From: Actinophytocola sp963825445
GTDB lineage: Bacteria; Actinomycetota; Actinomycetes; Mycobacteriales; Pseudonocardiaceae
Length of the DNA stretch: 64,000 nucleotides
Reading direction: 5' to 3'
Assembly: GCA_963825445.1 (NCBI GenBank)
Contig: CAWGTM010000015.1
Coordinates: 62,001 to 126,000, forward strand
Below are positions 8,960 to 16,931 of this stretch, in pieces. The translations under genes were made by a program, and so were the position numbers. Within the stretch, counting starts at the first letter, position 1, and the number at the start of each line of letters is the position of its first letter. The notes below the pieces were generated by a model, which worked only from the letters and a program-made list of their open reading frames with translations, made no database searches and was not told the origin of the DNA.

Positions 8960-10189
8960 ATGCGGCTGGCGGAGGTTTTCGAGCGCGCGATAGGTCGTGA
9001 CGCTCCACTTGAGTTCACGGCCTACGACGGAAGCACGGCGGGCGACCGGAACGCGCCGGTCCGCGTCGACGTGAAGAGCCCACTGGCCCTGTCCCACCTG
9101 GCGTCCGCGCCCGGTGAGCTGGGGCTGGCGCGGGCGTACATCAGCGGCAGCCTGGACATCATCGGGAACATGTACCAGGCGTTGGCGAGCATGTCGGCCA
9201 GCACGCTGGTGACCATCCCGACGAAGATCCGCGCGGAGGTGGCGCTGCGGCTGGGCGCGTCGCGGCTGTGGTGGCCGGTCGGCCGCCCGGCCGCGGAGCA
9301 CCGCCTACACGGCCGACGGCACTCGAAGGCACGCGACCAGGCGGCGATCGCGCACCACTACGACGTGTCGAACAGGTTCTACGAGTGGGTGCTCGGCCCG
9401 TCGATGGCGTACACGTGCGCCGTCTACCCGACCGCCGACGCCACGCTCGAACACGCCCAGTGGACCAAGCACGACCTGGTGGCGCGCAAGCTCGGCCTCG
9501 ACGAGGGCATGCGCCTGCTCGACGTCGGATGCGGCTGGGGCGGGATGGTCATGCACGCGGCGCGGCACTACGGCGTGCGCGCGCTGGGCGTGACCCTGTC
9601 GCGGCGTCAGGCGGAGTGGGGCCAGAAGAAGATCGCGGAAGCCGGCCTGTCCGAGCTGGCGGAGATCCGCCACCTCGACTACCGCGACGTGGCGGAGTCG
9701 GGCTTCGACGCGGTCAGCTCCATCGGCCTGACCGAACACATCGGCCGGGCCGCGCTGCCGGGCTACGTCCGCTCGCTGCACGACAAGCTCCGGCCGGGCG
9801 GGCGCCTGCTCAACCACTGCATCACCCGTCCGGACAACCACCAGAAGGCGCGGGTCGGCGGCTTCTTCGACCGCTACGTCTTCCCGGACGGCGAGTTGCT
9901 CGGCCCCGGCCACATCATCTCGGCCATCCACGACAACGGCCTGGAGGTCCGCCACGAGGAGAACCTGCGGGAGCACTACGCCCGCACCCTCACCGGCTGG
10001 TGCGACAACCTGGACGAACACTGGTCGGAGGCCGTGGAGGAGGTCGGCGAGGACCGGGCACGCGTGTGGCGCCTCTACATGGCGGGCTCGCGGTTGGGTT
10101 TCGAGCGGAACAACATCCAGTTGCACCAGGTGCTGGCCGTGCGGCTGAACGGCGTCGAGTCGGGGATGCCGCTACGCCCGGACTGGTGA
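8960..10189 (+). CDS. tmsB: SAM-dependent fatty-acyl methyltransferase, TmsB/UfaA1 (cyclopropane synthase family)
   Basis: A 409-residue member of the cyclopropane-fatty-acyl-phospholipid synthase family. It has an N-terminal lipid-handling region (MRLAEVFERAIG, then APGELGLARAYISGSLDI) and a class I SAM fold with LLDVGCGWGGMVMHAARHYG. TmsB-type enzymes methylate C10 of phospholipid-bound oleate, giving a 10-methylene product that TmsA reduces. The ATG at 8960 was preferred because GGAGGA lies 9 bp upstream; an ATG at 8936 overlaps the tmsA stop (ATGA). An ordinary cyclopropane synthase is the alternative, but pairing with the FAD reductase favours branched-chain synthesis. Confidence 0.85.
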   Translation: MRLAEVFERAIGRDAPLEFTAYDGSTAGDRNAPVRVDVKSPLALSHLASAPGELGLARAYISGSLDIIGNMYQALASMSASTLVTIPTKIRAEVALRLGASRLWWPVGRPAAEHRLHGRRHSKARDQAAIAHHYDVSNRFYEWVLGPSMAYTCAVYPTADATLEHAQWTKHDLVARKLGLDEGMRLLDVGCGWGGMVMHAARHYGVRALGVTLSRRQAEWGQKKIAEAGLSELAEIRHLDYRDVAESGFDAVSSIGLTEHIGRAALPGYVRSLHDKLRPGGRLLNHCITRPDNHQKARVGGFFDRYVFPDGELLGPGHIISAIHDNGLEVRHEENLREHYARTLTGWCDNLDEHWSEAVEEVGEDRARVWRLYMAGSRLGFERNNIQLHQVLAVRLNGVESGMPLRPDW

Positions 10190-10227
10190 CAGGCCTGCCG
10201 GGCCATCCGTCGACCGGGTGGCCCGGC

Positions 10228-11031
10228 TCAGGGCTTGCGGCCGACCCCCGCGAAGACCAGGGACCGCTCGGGGTGCTCGCCCACGTCTTCCGGTGCGTCG
10301 GGGCGCCACTGGGGCGTCCAGACCAGACCGGGCTCCACCAACTCGGTGCCCTCGAAGAACGCCGCGATCTCGTCCGGGGTGCGCCCGGTGCTGGGATTGG
10401 CGGTGTTCCGGTACAGCTTCTCCACGTTCTCGGCGCTCGGCTGCCGCACGCCGTGGGACAGCACCAGCAGGCTCCCGGGGGCCATGGCGGACACGTACTT
10501 CGCCACCGCCTCGTGGGGGCGGGCGCTGTCGGGGATGAAGTGCAGCACCGCGACCGTCAGCACGGCCACCGGCTGGGAGAAGTCGATCAGCTCCGTCGCC
10601 TCCTCGGAGCGCAGCACGGCCTCCGGGTCGGTCAGGTCGCCGTGCACGCTGGCCGTGCGGTCGTTGTCGCGCAGCATCAGCTCGCTGTGCGTGACCGCGA
10701 CCGGCTCGTTGTCGATGTACAGCACCCGGGTGTCCGGCGCGATGGCCTGCGCGATCTCGTGCACGTTGCCGGCCGTGGGGATCCCCGACCCGACGTCGAT
10801 GAACTGGCGCACCCCCGCGTCGACGCAGTAGCGCACCGCGCGCCGCAGGAAGGCCCGGTTCAGCCGGGCGGCGTCCCGCGCCTCGGGCACGGCCTCGAGC
10901 AGTTTCTCCGCGAACGCCCGGTCCTGCTCGAAGTTGGCGGCGCCACCCAACAGGTAGTCGTAGATCCGGGCCGCGTTCGGCCGTTCGAGGTCGATCGACT
11001 CCGGGGCCCAGCTCGGGCGATCGGTAGGCAT
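10228..11031 (-). CDS. SAM-dependent methyltransferase, DUF574 (Methyltransf_19) family
   Basis: A 267-residue protein of the actinobacteria-specific DUF574/PF04672 family. Family marks are PNAARIYDYLLGGAANFEQDR at the N-terminus, the SAM motif FIDVGSGIPTAGNVHEIAQ and VLYIDNEPVAV. Members are abundant in Pseudonocardiaceae and Streptomyces, but substrates are unknown. The ATG at 11031 lies 27 bp from the divergent GTG start of the PhaC-like gene, so the two genes probably share a compact bidirectional promoter. Confidence 0.88.
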   Translation of the reverse strand: MPTDRPSWAPESIDLERPNAARIYDYLLGGAANFEQDRAFAEKLLEAVPEARDAARLNRAFLRRAVRYCVDAGVRQFIDVGSGIPTAGNVHEIAQAIAPDTRVLYIDNEPVAVTHSELMLRDNDRTASVHGDLTDPEAVLRSEEATELIDFSQPVAVLTVAVLHFIPDSARPHEAVAKYVSAMAPGSLLVLSHGVRQPSAENVEKLYRNTANPSTGRTPDEIAAFFEGTELVEPGLVWTPQWRPDAPEDVGEHPERSLVFAGVGRKP

Positions 11032-11058
11032 ATCCCGATCGTAGGGCAGTATGGCCTG

Positions 11059-12117
11059 GTGAACCCGACCGATTGGGTGTCCGCCGCGACCACCAACGTC
11101 CTCGACAAGGTGCTCCGGGGCGGCATCGCCGACCTGCGGCCCATGCCCCGCACCCTGATCGACAAGGGGCCGACCCGCTCGGTCTACCGGTTCGCCCCGA
11201 GCGGCCGCGACCTGGCCGGCGACCCGGTGCTGCTCGTGCCGCCGCTCGCCGCGCCCGCGCTGTGTTTCGACCTGCGCCGCGGCTGCAGTGTGGCCGAGCA
11301 CCTGGTCGACGCCGGCCGCAGGCTCTACCTGGTCGACTACGGCACCGTCAGCTTCTCCGACCGCAGGCTCGGTCTCGAGCACTGGATCGACGAGGTCCTG
11401 CCGCGCACGGTCCGCGCGGTCAGCAAGGACGCGGGCGGGCGGCCGGTCCACCTGGTCTCGTGGTGCCTTGGCGGCATCATGTCGCTGCTCACCCACGCCG
11501 ACCAGCCGGACCTGCCGATCGGCTCGATCACCACGATCGCGGCGCCCATCGACATGACGGCCATCCCGCTGATCGCCCCGATCAAACCGCTGGCCGACCT
11601 CACGAACGGGTGGATCCTCACGCCGGTCTACCGGGTGCTGGGCGGCGCGCCCCGGGCACTCGTGAAGCGCGTGTTCCAACTGTCCGCCTTCGACAAGATG
11701 GTGACGAAGCCGTACGCCATGCTGTCGCATTTGGACGATCGCGACTTCCTCGCCCAGCTCGAGGCCGTGGATCGCTTCACGGACAACATGATCGCCTACC
11801 CCGGCCGCACGTTCGGCCAGATGTACCACCGGTTCTTCCGCTCGAACGACCTGGCCGACGGCGAGGTCGACCTGGGCGGCCGACGAATCGCGCTGGCGAA
11901 GGTGAAGGCGCCGGTGCTGGTGGTGGCGGGCCGGGGCGACACGATCGCGCCGGAGCGCGCGGTGCACAAACTGGTGGACGTGCTGGAGAACGCGGCCGAG
12001 GTACGGTTCGAATCCGCTCCGGGCGGCCATCTGGGCGTACTGGCCGGCCGCGGCGCGCGGGGGACCACTTGGCGCTGTATCGACGAGTTCCTAGCGGTGC
12101 ACGCGCCGCGCGGGTGA
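11059..12117 (+). CDS. PhaC-like alpha/beta hydrolase (polyhydroxyalkanoate synthase family)
   Basis: A 352-residue alpha/beta hydrolase with the class III PHA-synthase layout: VLLVPPLAAPALCFDLRRG, then LYLVDYGTVSFSDR. The lipase-box-like SWCLGG has Cys (about residue 136) as the nucleophile. VVAGRGDTIAPE carries the Asp and PGGHLGVLAGRGA the His. The frame is open far upstream, but the GTG at 11059 (VNPTDWVSAATT) is where family similarity starts. No phaA, phaB or phaE is nearby, so it may be a PhaC-related acyltransferase rather than a working PHA synthase. Its 3' end overlaps the next convergent gene by 27 bp. Confidence 0.78.
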   Translation: MNPTDWVSAATTNVLDKVLRGGIADLRPMPRTLIDKGPTRSVYRFAPSGRDLAGDPVLLVPPLAAPALCFDLRRGCSVAEHLVDAGRRLYLVDYGTVSFSDRRLGLEHWIDEVLPRTVRAVSKDAGGRPVHLVSWCLGGIMSLLTHADQPDLPIGSITTIAAPIDMTAIPLIAPIKPLADLTNGWILTPVYRVLGGAPRALVKRVFQLSAFDKMVTKPYAMLSHLDDRDFLAQLEAVDRFTDNMIAYPGRTFGQMYHRFFRSNDLADGEVDLGGRRIALAKVKAPVLVVAGRGDTIAPERAVHKLVDVLENAAEVRFESAPGGHLGVLAGRGARGTTWRCIDEFLAVHAPRG

Positions 12118-12609
12118 GCCTTTCGCCGGCAGGGCAAGGGGAACGCCGGTCCGGTCGCCGGCCCTGGTGGCGAACACGAGCGGTGCGGTCATCGCGCGGA
12201 GGAGTCCGGCCGTGAAGCGCGACCGCCCGTAGGCGCGGGCCATCGGTGGGCCCAGGGCCGCCATCAACGCGGTCAGGCCGGGCAGTGGGCGGACGAACAG
12301 CGTCAGCTCGCTGATCTTGTCGTGGTCGTCGACGGTGAGCAGGTACGTCGAGTCGATGCGTTGGCCGCCCACCGTCGCGACGCCGACCAGCACGCGGGTG
12401 CTGCCGTCGCCGACGGTCGTGTGGTACTTGAGATCGGCGAGTTTGTCGTACACCACCGCGAAAAGCGCCCGCGCCTCGGCGTGGCCGGTGAACTTCGCGC
12501 GGTCGGTCAGCGGCGAGTGGATCACCACGTTGTCGGCCAGTGTGGACAGTGCCGCGTCCAGGTCGTGGGCCTCGCTCGCCTCGCGGAACCTGCTGATCGG
12601 GTCAGTCAT
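12091..12609 (-). CDS. SnoaL-like/NTF2-fold protein
   Basis: A 172-residue protein. The first 120 residues fit the SnoaL/NTF2-like fold (ISRFREASEAHDLDAALSTLADNVVIHSPL; FTGHAEARALFAVVYDKL). The basic C-terminal tail is less conserved. It lies immediately downstream of, and overlaps by 8 bp, the TetR gene, so the two are co-transcribed. It may be the enzyme or ligand-binding partner under TetR control. The function is unknown. Confidence 0.75.
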   Translation of the reverse strand: MTDPISRFREASEAHDLDAALSTLADNVVIHSPLTDRAKFTGHAEARALFAVVYDKLADLKYHTTVGDGSTRVLVGVATVGGQRIDSTYLLTVDDHDKISELTLFVRPLPGLTALMAALGPPMARAYGRSRFTAGLLRAMTAPLVFATRAGDRTGVPLALPAKGSPARRVHR

Positions 12610-13243
12610 CTTGTCCTAGTCCCTCGGTGGCGATGTCGGCCAACCCGCGCCAGAGGAGGTCGGCGGTGAGCTGGACGATCTGCGTGCGGCTGAGGTCGCG
12701 GTTGCTCCACCACCACGCGGCGATGGCGTTGACCGTCCACTTGGCAGCCTCGGCGAGGAACGCGTTCGCGCGATCCCGAGGCAGGTCAACGGAAAGCCGT
12801 AAACCGTCCACGCGGGCGAACTGCTCAGCCAACACCTGGGTGGCCCGCTCCTGACGCTCGCGGTGCACCTGCGCGACGGCCGGATCGGTCGGCGAGTCCA
12901 GGAAGATCATCCGCCAGCCTGCCTCGTTGGTCTCCACCCAGGCGAAGATCGCCTCGATGGTGCCGCGGAACAGGTCCTCGGCCGAGCCATCCACTCCGTG
13001 GCCCACCCGCTCCCACTGTGAGATGAGCTCGTCCGCCTGGCTCTCGACCAACGCGGCGAACAACTCGGCCTTCGACGCGAAGTGGTCGTAGAGCACCGGG
13101 GTGGTCACTCCGGCCGCGGCGGCCACCGCCCGCATGGAGGCCCGGTCGTACCCGGCCGAGGCGAACACCTCGAGCGCCGCGGCCAGGATCACGGCCCGCC
13201 GGTCAGCGGGCCGCAAACGCTTGCGCCGTTCGTTACCTGACAT
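12602..13243 (-). CDS. TetR-family transcriptional repressor
   Basis: A 213-residue TetR regulator. Its N-terminal helix-turn-helix is complete (RRAVILAAALEVFASAGYDRASMRAVAAAAGVTTPVLYDHFASK as one continuous domain, about residues 14-58), followed by a helical ligand-binding domain. Two near-identical 20-bp palindromes lie over and just upstream of its start codon, so it almost certainly represses itself and the downstream SnoaL gene. The ligand is unknown. Confidence 0.92.
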   Translation of the reverse strand: MSGNERRKRLRPADRRAVILAAALEVFASAGYDRASMRAVAAAAGVTTPVLYDHFASKAELFAALVESQADELISQWERVGHGVDGSAEDLFRGTIEAIFAWVETNEAGWRMIFLDSPTDPAVAQVHRERQERATQVLAEQFARVDGLRLSVDLPRDRANAFLAEAAKWTVNAIAAWWWSNRDLSRTQIVQLTADLLWRGLADIATEGLGQDD

Positions 13244-13276
13244 CGGTTAGGTACTGTACCTGACACCCGTCAGGTA
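13234..13276. promoter_or_regulatory. Two tandem TetR operators, TACCTGAC-N4-GTYAGGTA
   Basis: Site 1 (13234-13253) is TACCTGAC-ATCG-GTTAGGTA; site 2 (13257-13276) is TACCTGAC-ACCC-GTCAGGTA, a perfect palindrome in its arms. Centres are 23 bp apart. Site 1 covers the ATG of the TetR gene (13241-13243), which suggests a leaderless or very short leader transcript blocked directly by the bound repressor. Confidence 0.85.
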
Positions 13277-13345
13277 GCACACATGCCAGCTCGGGACCCC
13301 TCCCGACGGCGCGCAGTAGCGTTGCCGGCACGGCACGGGGGTGAA

Positions 13346-13378
13346 CGGGCCCGGTCGCCAGGGGGACGACCGGGCCCG
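13346..13378. other. Perfect 12-bp stem-loop in the divergent intergenic region
   Basis: CGGGCCCGGTCG pairs with CGACCGGGCCCG across a 9-base loop. It lies in the 295-bp gap between the divergent TetR and hydrolase genes, upstream of a short ORF with a very strong ribosome site. It could be a 5' UTR attenuator-like structure or a terminator for an unseen small transcript. No T-run follows. Confidence 0.45.
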
Positions 13379-13431
13379 CCCCGCGGTGATAGCGTCGGCG
13401 GACGCCGTGAGACCGCCAGGAGGTGAGACCC

Positions 13432-13485
13432 ATGAACGCTGTACGCAGCCGGGTGCTCCCTCTGTCGGCACGGCTGGGCGACTGA
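13432..13485 (+). CDS. Possible 17-residue leader peptide
   Basis: ATG at 13432 is preceded at good spacing by AGGAGGTGAG, a near-perfect anti-16S match and the strongest ribosome site in this part of the window. The frame encodes MNAVRSRVLPLSARLGD and stops at TGA 13483-13485, 53 bp before the hydrolase start. The position, size and ribosome site fit an upstream leader ORF. I do not recognise a regulatory codon run. Confidence 0.45.
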   Translation: MNAVRSRVLPLSARLGD

Positions 13486-13538
13486 CGTAGGGGTCGCCGG
13501 GAGCGCGACAGCTCAGGCACTCCCGAAAGGCGCGATTC

Positions 13539-14294
13539 GTGCGTTCCTTCCGTTTCACCGCACAGACCTCGTCCGATGGCGTCGTCGAACGCGACTTCGT
13601 TCTCGGTGACATCACCGGCGTCCTCTGGCCGGGCGACGCACACTCGGCCCTGGTGCTGATGGGCCACGGCGGCGGCCAGCACAAGAAGGCACCGGGGATC
13701 CTGTCCCGCGCCCGACACATGGTGCGCACGCACGGGTTCACGGTCGTCGCCATCGATGCGCCGGGACACGGCGACCGCCCGCGCACCGAGGAGGACGACC
13801 GGGCCCGAGCCGACCTCCGACAGGCCGTGACGGCCGGCGACACGGGTCGCGTCGCGGCGGTCTCCGGCAGCTACGGCGCCGCACTGGCGCACCGAGCGGT
13901 CCCGGAGTGGCAGGAGGTCCTCGACGCCCTCCAGCGGTTGCCGGAGATCGGCGCGGAGACGCCGATCGGCTACGGCGGCGGCATCGCGCTGGGTACGGGG
14001 ATCGGAATCCCCCTGACGGCGGCCGACTCCAGGATCAGAGCGGCGATCTTCGGCGGCGGCTTCGCGGTGGACGAGCCCCTGCTGGCCGCGGCCGCGCGCA
14101 TCACCGTGCCCGTCCAGTTCCTGCTCCCCTGGGACGACGAACACGTGGACCGCCGGTCAGCGCTCACGCTGTTCGACGCGTTCGCCTCCCAGCACAAGAC
14201 GCTGCACGCCAACCCGGGCGACCATCGCACCATCCGCTGGCTGGACCTGGACGACGGCTTCCTGGCCCGCCACCTCGCGCCAACCCGTCGATGA
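13539..14294 (+). CDS. Alpha/beta hydrolase of the dienelactone-hydrolase-like type, nucleophile Ser replaced
   Basis: A 251-residue alpha/beta hydrolase-fold protein: LVLMGHGGGQHKKAP (oxyanion loop), VVAIDAPGHGDRP, and a C-terminal PWDDEHV and NPGDHR that supply candidate Asp and His. At the nucleophile elbow, where relatives have GxSxG, this protein reads GGIALGTGIGIP (GIALG), so the Ser position is Ala. It is therefore probably not a conventional esterase unless another residue substitutes. The GTG at 13539 follows GAAAGG. A stem-loop and a possible leader peptide lie upstream. Confidence 0.8.
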   Translation: MRSFRFTAQTSSDGVVERDFVLGDITGVLWPGDAHSALVLMGHGGGQHKKAPGILSRARHMVRTHGFTVVAIDAPGHGDRPRTEEDDRARADLRQAVTAGDTGRVAAVSGSYGAALAHRAVPEWQEVLDALQRLPEIGAETPIGYGGGIALGTGIGIPLTAADSRIRAAIFGGGFAVDEPLLAAAARITVPVQFLLPWDDEHVDRRSALTLFDAFASQHKTLHANPGDHRTIRWLDLDDGFLARHLAPTRR

Positions 14295-14336
14295 CGAGCT
14301 ACCAACGGGGCCCGTTCGCCGGGAGCCGTCGCCGGG

Positions 14337-15527
14337 TCACTTCAGTTCCGCGCTCGTCTTCCCCAGCAGGCGGCGGGCGATGATGAGTTGCTGGATCTGT
14401 TGCGTGCCCTCGAAGATGTCCATGATCTTGGCGTCTCGGGCCCATTTCTCGAGCAGCGCGTTCTCCCCGTAGCCGATGCTGCCGCAGAGTTCCACGCAGC
14501 GCAGCGTGATGTCCGTGGCGCCGCGGCCGGCCTTCGCCTTGGCGTACGACGCCTGCAGGGAGTTCGGCTTGCGGTTGTCCGCCATCCACGCCGCCTGGAG
14601 GGTCAGCAGGTACATCGACTCGTAGTCGGCCTCCATGTCCAGGAAGGCCGCCGCCGCTGCGGACTGCACCGAGGCCGGGCGGTCGTAGTCGATCGTGACG
14701 CCCGCTTCTTCCAGCAGGACTCGGGTTTCCTCCAGGGCGGCGCGGGCGATGCCCACCGCCATCGCGGCCACCAGAGGGCGGGTGTTGTCGAAGGTCTGCA
14801 TCACGCCCGCGAAGCCCTGGTCCGGCTTGATCTCCGGGCTGCCCAGCAGGTTCGAGGCCGGCACGCGGACGTTGTCCAGTCGGAAGTGCGCGGTGTCCGA
14901 CGCCCGGATGCCCAGTTTGTGTTCCAGACGCACGAGTTCGAAGCCCGGCGTGTCCCGATCGACCACAAAGGACTTGATGGCCGCCTTGCCCAGTGCACGG
15001 TCCAGAGTGGCCCAGACGACCACGCAGTCGGCCCGCTCACCCGACGTCACGAAGATCTTCTCGCCGTTCAGCACGTAGTGGTCGCCGTCGCGGACGGCCG
15101 TGGTGCGGATGGCGCCCGAGTCCGAACCCGTGTCCGGCTCGGTGATCGCCATGGCGGCCCACTTGCCCTTGTACCTGGCCAGTTGCGACTCGTCGGCCAC
15201 CGACGCGATCGCCGCGTTGCCCAGGCCCTGTCGGGGCATGGACAGCAGCAAGCCCGCGTCGCCCCAGCACATCTCGATCGTGCCGAGGACCAGCGACAGG
15301 TTCGCGGTCGACGCACCGGAGCCCGACCGGCGGACACCGCCGGCACCGGCGCCGCCACCCGAAGCCGACAGGCCGTCCAGCAGTGCCGCCAGCGTGTCGA
15401 GTTCCTTCGGGTACGTGTGTTCCGCCTGGTCGTACTTGCGGGAGTTCGGCCGGAGAAAGGCCGCGGCCGCCTGCCTGGCCTGGTCGACCAGAGTGGTCAG
15501 CTTGCGGGGAACCTCGAGGTTGATCAC
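14337..15527 (-). CDS. Acyl-CoA dehydrogenase (downstream member of a coupled pair)
   Basis: Complete single-domain acyl-CoA dehydrogenase, 396 residues. It shows AMAITEPDTGSDSGAIRTTA (flavin and substrate contact), YVLNGEKIFVTSGERAD, the CGSIGYGENALLEKWARDAK signature and IFEGTQQIQ, whose Glu is the likely catalytic base. Its GTG start at 15527 overlaps the TGA of the upstream dehydrogenase gene by 4 bp, implying translational coupling and possibly a heteromeric enzyme. Substrate unknown. Confidence 0.88.
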   Translation of the reverse strand: MINLEVPRKLTTLVDQARQAAAAFLRPNSRKYDQAEHTYPKELDTLAALLDGLSASGGGAGAGGVRRSGSGASTANLSLVLGTIEMCWGDAGLLLSMPRQGLGNAAIASVADESQLARYKGKWAAMAITEPDTGSDSGAIRTTAVRDGDHYVLNGEKIFVTSGERADCVVVWATLDRALGKAAIKSFVVDRDTPGFELVRLEHKLGIRASDTAHFRLDNVRVPASNLLGSPEIKPDQGFAGVMQTFDNTRPLVAAMAVGIARAALEETRVLLEEAGVTIDYDRPASVQSAAAAAFLDMEADYESMYLLTLQAAWMADNRKPNSLQASYAKAKAGRGATDITLRCVELCGSIGYGENALLEKWARDAKIMDIFEGTQQIQQLIIARRLLGKTSAELK

Positions 15528-16852
15528 ACCAGCACCGCGCCTTCCATCAGGCCGACCGCACGCAGGTCGCGGTACCACCGCTCGACCGGGTGCTCCTTCA
15601 CGAACCCGTGCCCACCCAACAACTGCACGCCGTCGCTGCCGATGGCCATGCCCTTGCTCGTACAGAGCCGCCTGGCCAGCGCCACCTCGCGTGCATACGG
15701 GAGTCCACGCTCGGCCCGCGCCGCCGCGCGGTAGGTCACCAGCCGCATCCCGTCCAGCTCCGTGCCGATGTCCGCCACCTTGAACGCCACGCCCTGCCGG
15801 TGACTCACCGGCTCGCCGAACGCCACCCGGTCGTTCACGTACCCGGTCACGTACTGGAGCACCGCCGCGCCCGTGCCGACGGCCAGCGCGCACCAACCCA
15901 GCCGCGCGAGTCGCACGCAATCGGCATAGTCCTCAAAGGACGAAGTGAGCAGAGCGGAAGCGGGCAGAGCCACCTTGTCCAGCACCAACCGCCCGGTCGC
16001 GGCCGCCCGCAGGCCCATGGCCGGCTCGGCCTCCACCCGCACGCTCGACGACTCCACGATGAACAACGCCGGCCCGCGACCCTCCAACTCCGCGGCCACC
16101 ACGAAAAGTTCGGCGGCCGACGCGCGCGGCACCAGCGACTTCACGCCGTCCAGCACGAACCCGCCGGCCGTTCGATAGGCCTTGGTCCGCAACGAGAACG
16201 GGTCGAACAGCGGCCGCTCCTCCTGGATGGCGAGCGCGGCGGCCGGCACGTCCTCGCCGGTGAACGCCGGCAGGTACGTCGCCTGCTGGGTCTCGTCCCC
16301 CCACAGCACCAACGCGTTCGACACGGCGGCGGGCGCCAGACAGGCGAGTGCGAGGCCGAGGTCGCCGTGTGCCATGGCCTCGGCCACCAGCACGTTCGTC
16401 ATGGTCGCGCGCTCGGTCGCCACCCCGCCCAGGTCCTCGGGCACGCCGATGAGCGTGACGCCGAGCGACGCGGCCGTGGTCAACAGGTCCGGCGGCGCGG
16501 CGCACTTGTCGTCGGCACTCGCGGCGGCCGGCCGGAGCTGTTCGGCCGCGAACTCGCGGACCGTGTCGACGATCATCTGCTGCTCGTCGGTGGGACGCAG
16601 GTCGAACACACCGCTGTCCCCGGCGGGCGCCAGTCGCTGCGGGCGACCGAGTTTCGACGCCGCGCTGAATGTCCTGGTCGCGGCGCCCGCTGCCTGGAAC
16701 CCAGTCTTCGTGGCGCCGAACACCAGTCGGTTCACCGGCCCGGAAAGGCCCAGCCGGGACACCATCCGCGCACCGGCGAGCCTGTTCAGCACGCTCATGG
16801 CGGTGCCGATGGCGTTACGCCGGTGCGGTTGACCCGTCGACACCGGAACCAC
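15524..16852 (-). CDS. Acyl-CoA dehydrogenase (upstream member of a coupled pair)
   Basis: A 442-residue acyl-CoA dehydrogenase-family protein with an N-terminal extension of about 90 residues before the ACAD domain (FDLRPTDEQQMIVDTVREFA). At the usual catalytic Glu position near the C-terminus it ends RAVGLMEGAVLV, truncated compared with the EGTxxxQ motif of its partner. AIQEERPLFDPFSL replaces the TEPxxGSD flavin motif, so it may be a non-catalytic subunit. The GTG at 16852 follows a purine-rich AGGTAGGGG; an ATG at 16798 (MSVLNRLAGA) is an equally reasonable start. A palindrome lies just upstream. Confidence 0.82.
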   Translation of the reverse strand: MVPVSTGQPHRRNAIGTAMSVLNRLAGARMVSRLGLSGPVNRLVFGATKTGFQAAGAATRTFSAASKLGRPQRLAPAGDSGVFDLRPTDEQQMIVDTVREFAAEQLRPAAASADDKCAAPPDLLTTAASLGVTLIGVPEDLGGVATERATMTNVLVAEAMAHGDLGLALACLAPAAVSNALVLWGDETQQATYLPAFTGEDVPAAALAIQEERPLFDPFSLRTKAYRTAGGFVLDGVKSLVPRASAAELFVVAAELEGRGPALFIVESSSVRVEAEPAMGLRAAATGRLVLDKVALPASALLTSSFEDYADCVRLARLGWCALAVGTGAAVLQYVTGYVNDRVAFGEPVSHRQGVAFKVADIGTELDGMRLVTYRAAARAERGLPYAREVALARRLCTSKGMAIGSDGVQLLGGHGFVKEHPVERWYRDLRAVGLMEGAVLV

Positions 16853-16854
16853 CC

Positions 16855-16904
16855 CTACCTACTCGGGAGTTAAATAACGCTACCTACTCTAAAGTAGGGT
16901 AGCG
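16855..16904. promoter_or_regulatory. Operator-like palindrome and direct repeat upstream of the acyl-CoA dehydrogenase pair
   Basis: CGCTACCTACT, a CTAA spacer and AGTAGGGTAGCG form an almost perfect inverted repeat (16878-16904, one extra base in one arm). CTACCTACTC occurs again at 16855-16864, 25 bp away in the same orientation. The arrangement fits a TetR-type fatty-acid regulator site over the promoter of the minus-strand pair. The cognate regulator is not identifiable. Confidence 0.6.
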
Positions 16905-16931
16905 CGGCGAGCACTCCCGATGTGGTCCCGA

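Noticed and set aside
9268..11058. Long open frame upstream of the PhaC-like gene (949 codons in total)
   Set aside because: It overlaps tmsB in another frame and the opposite-strand methyltransferase. Only the part from 11059 resembles a protein family.
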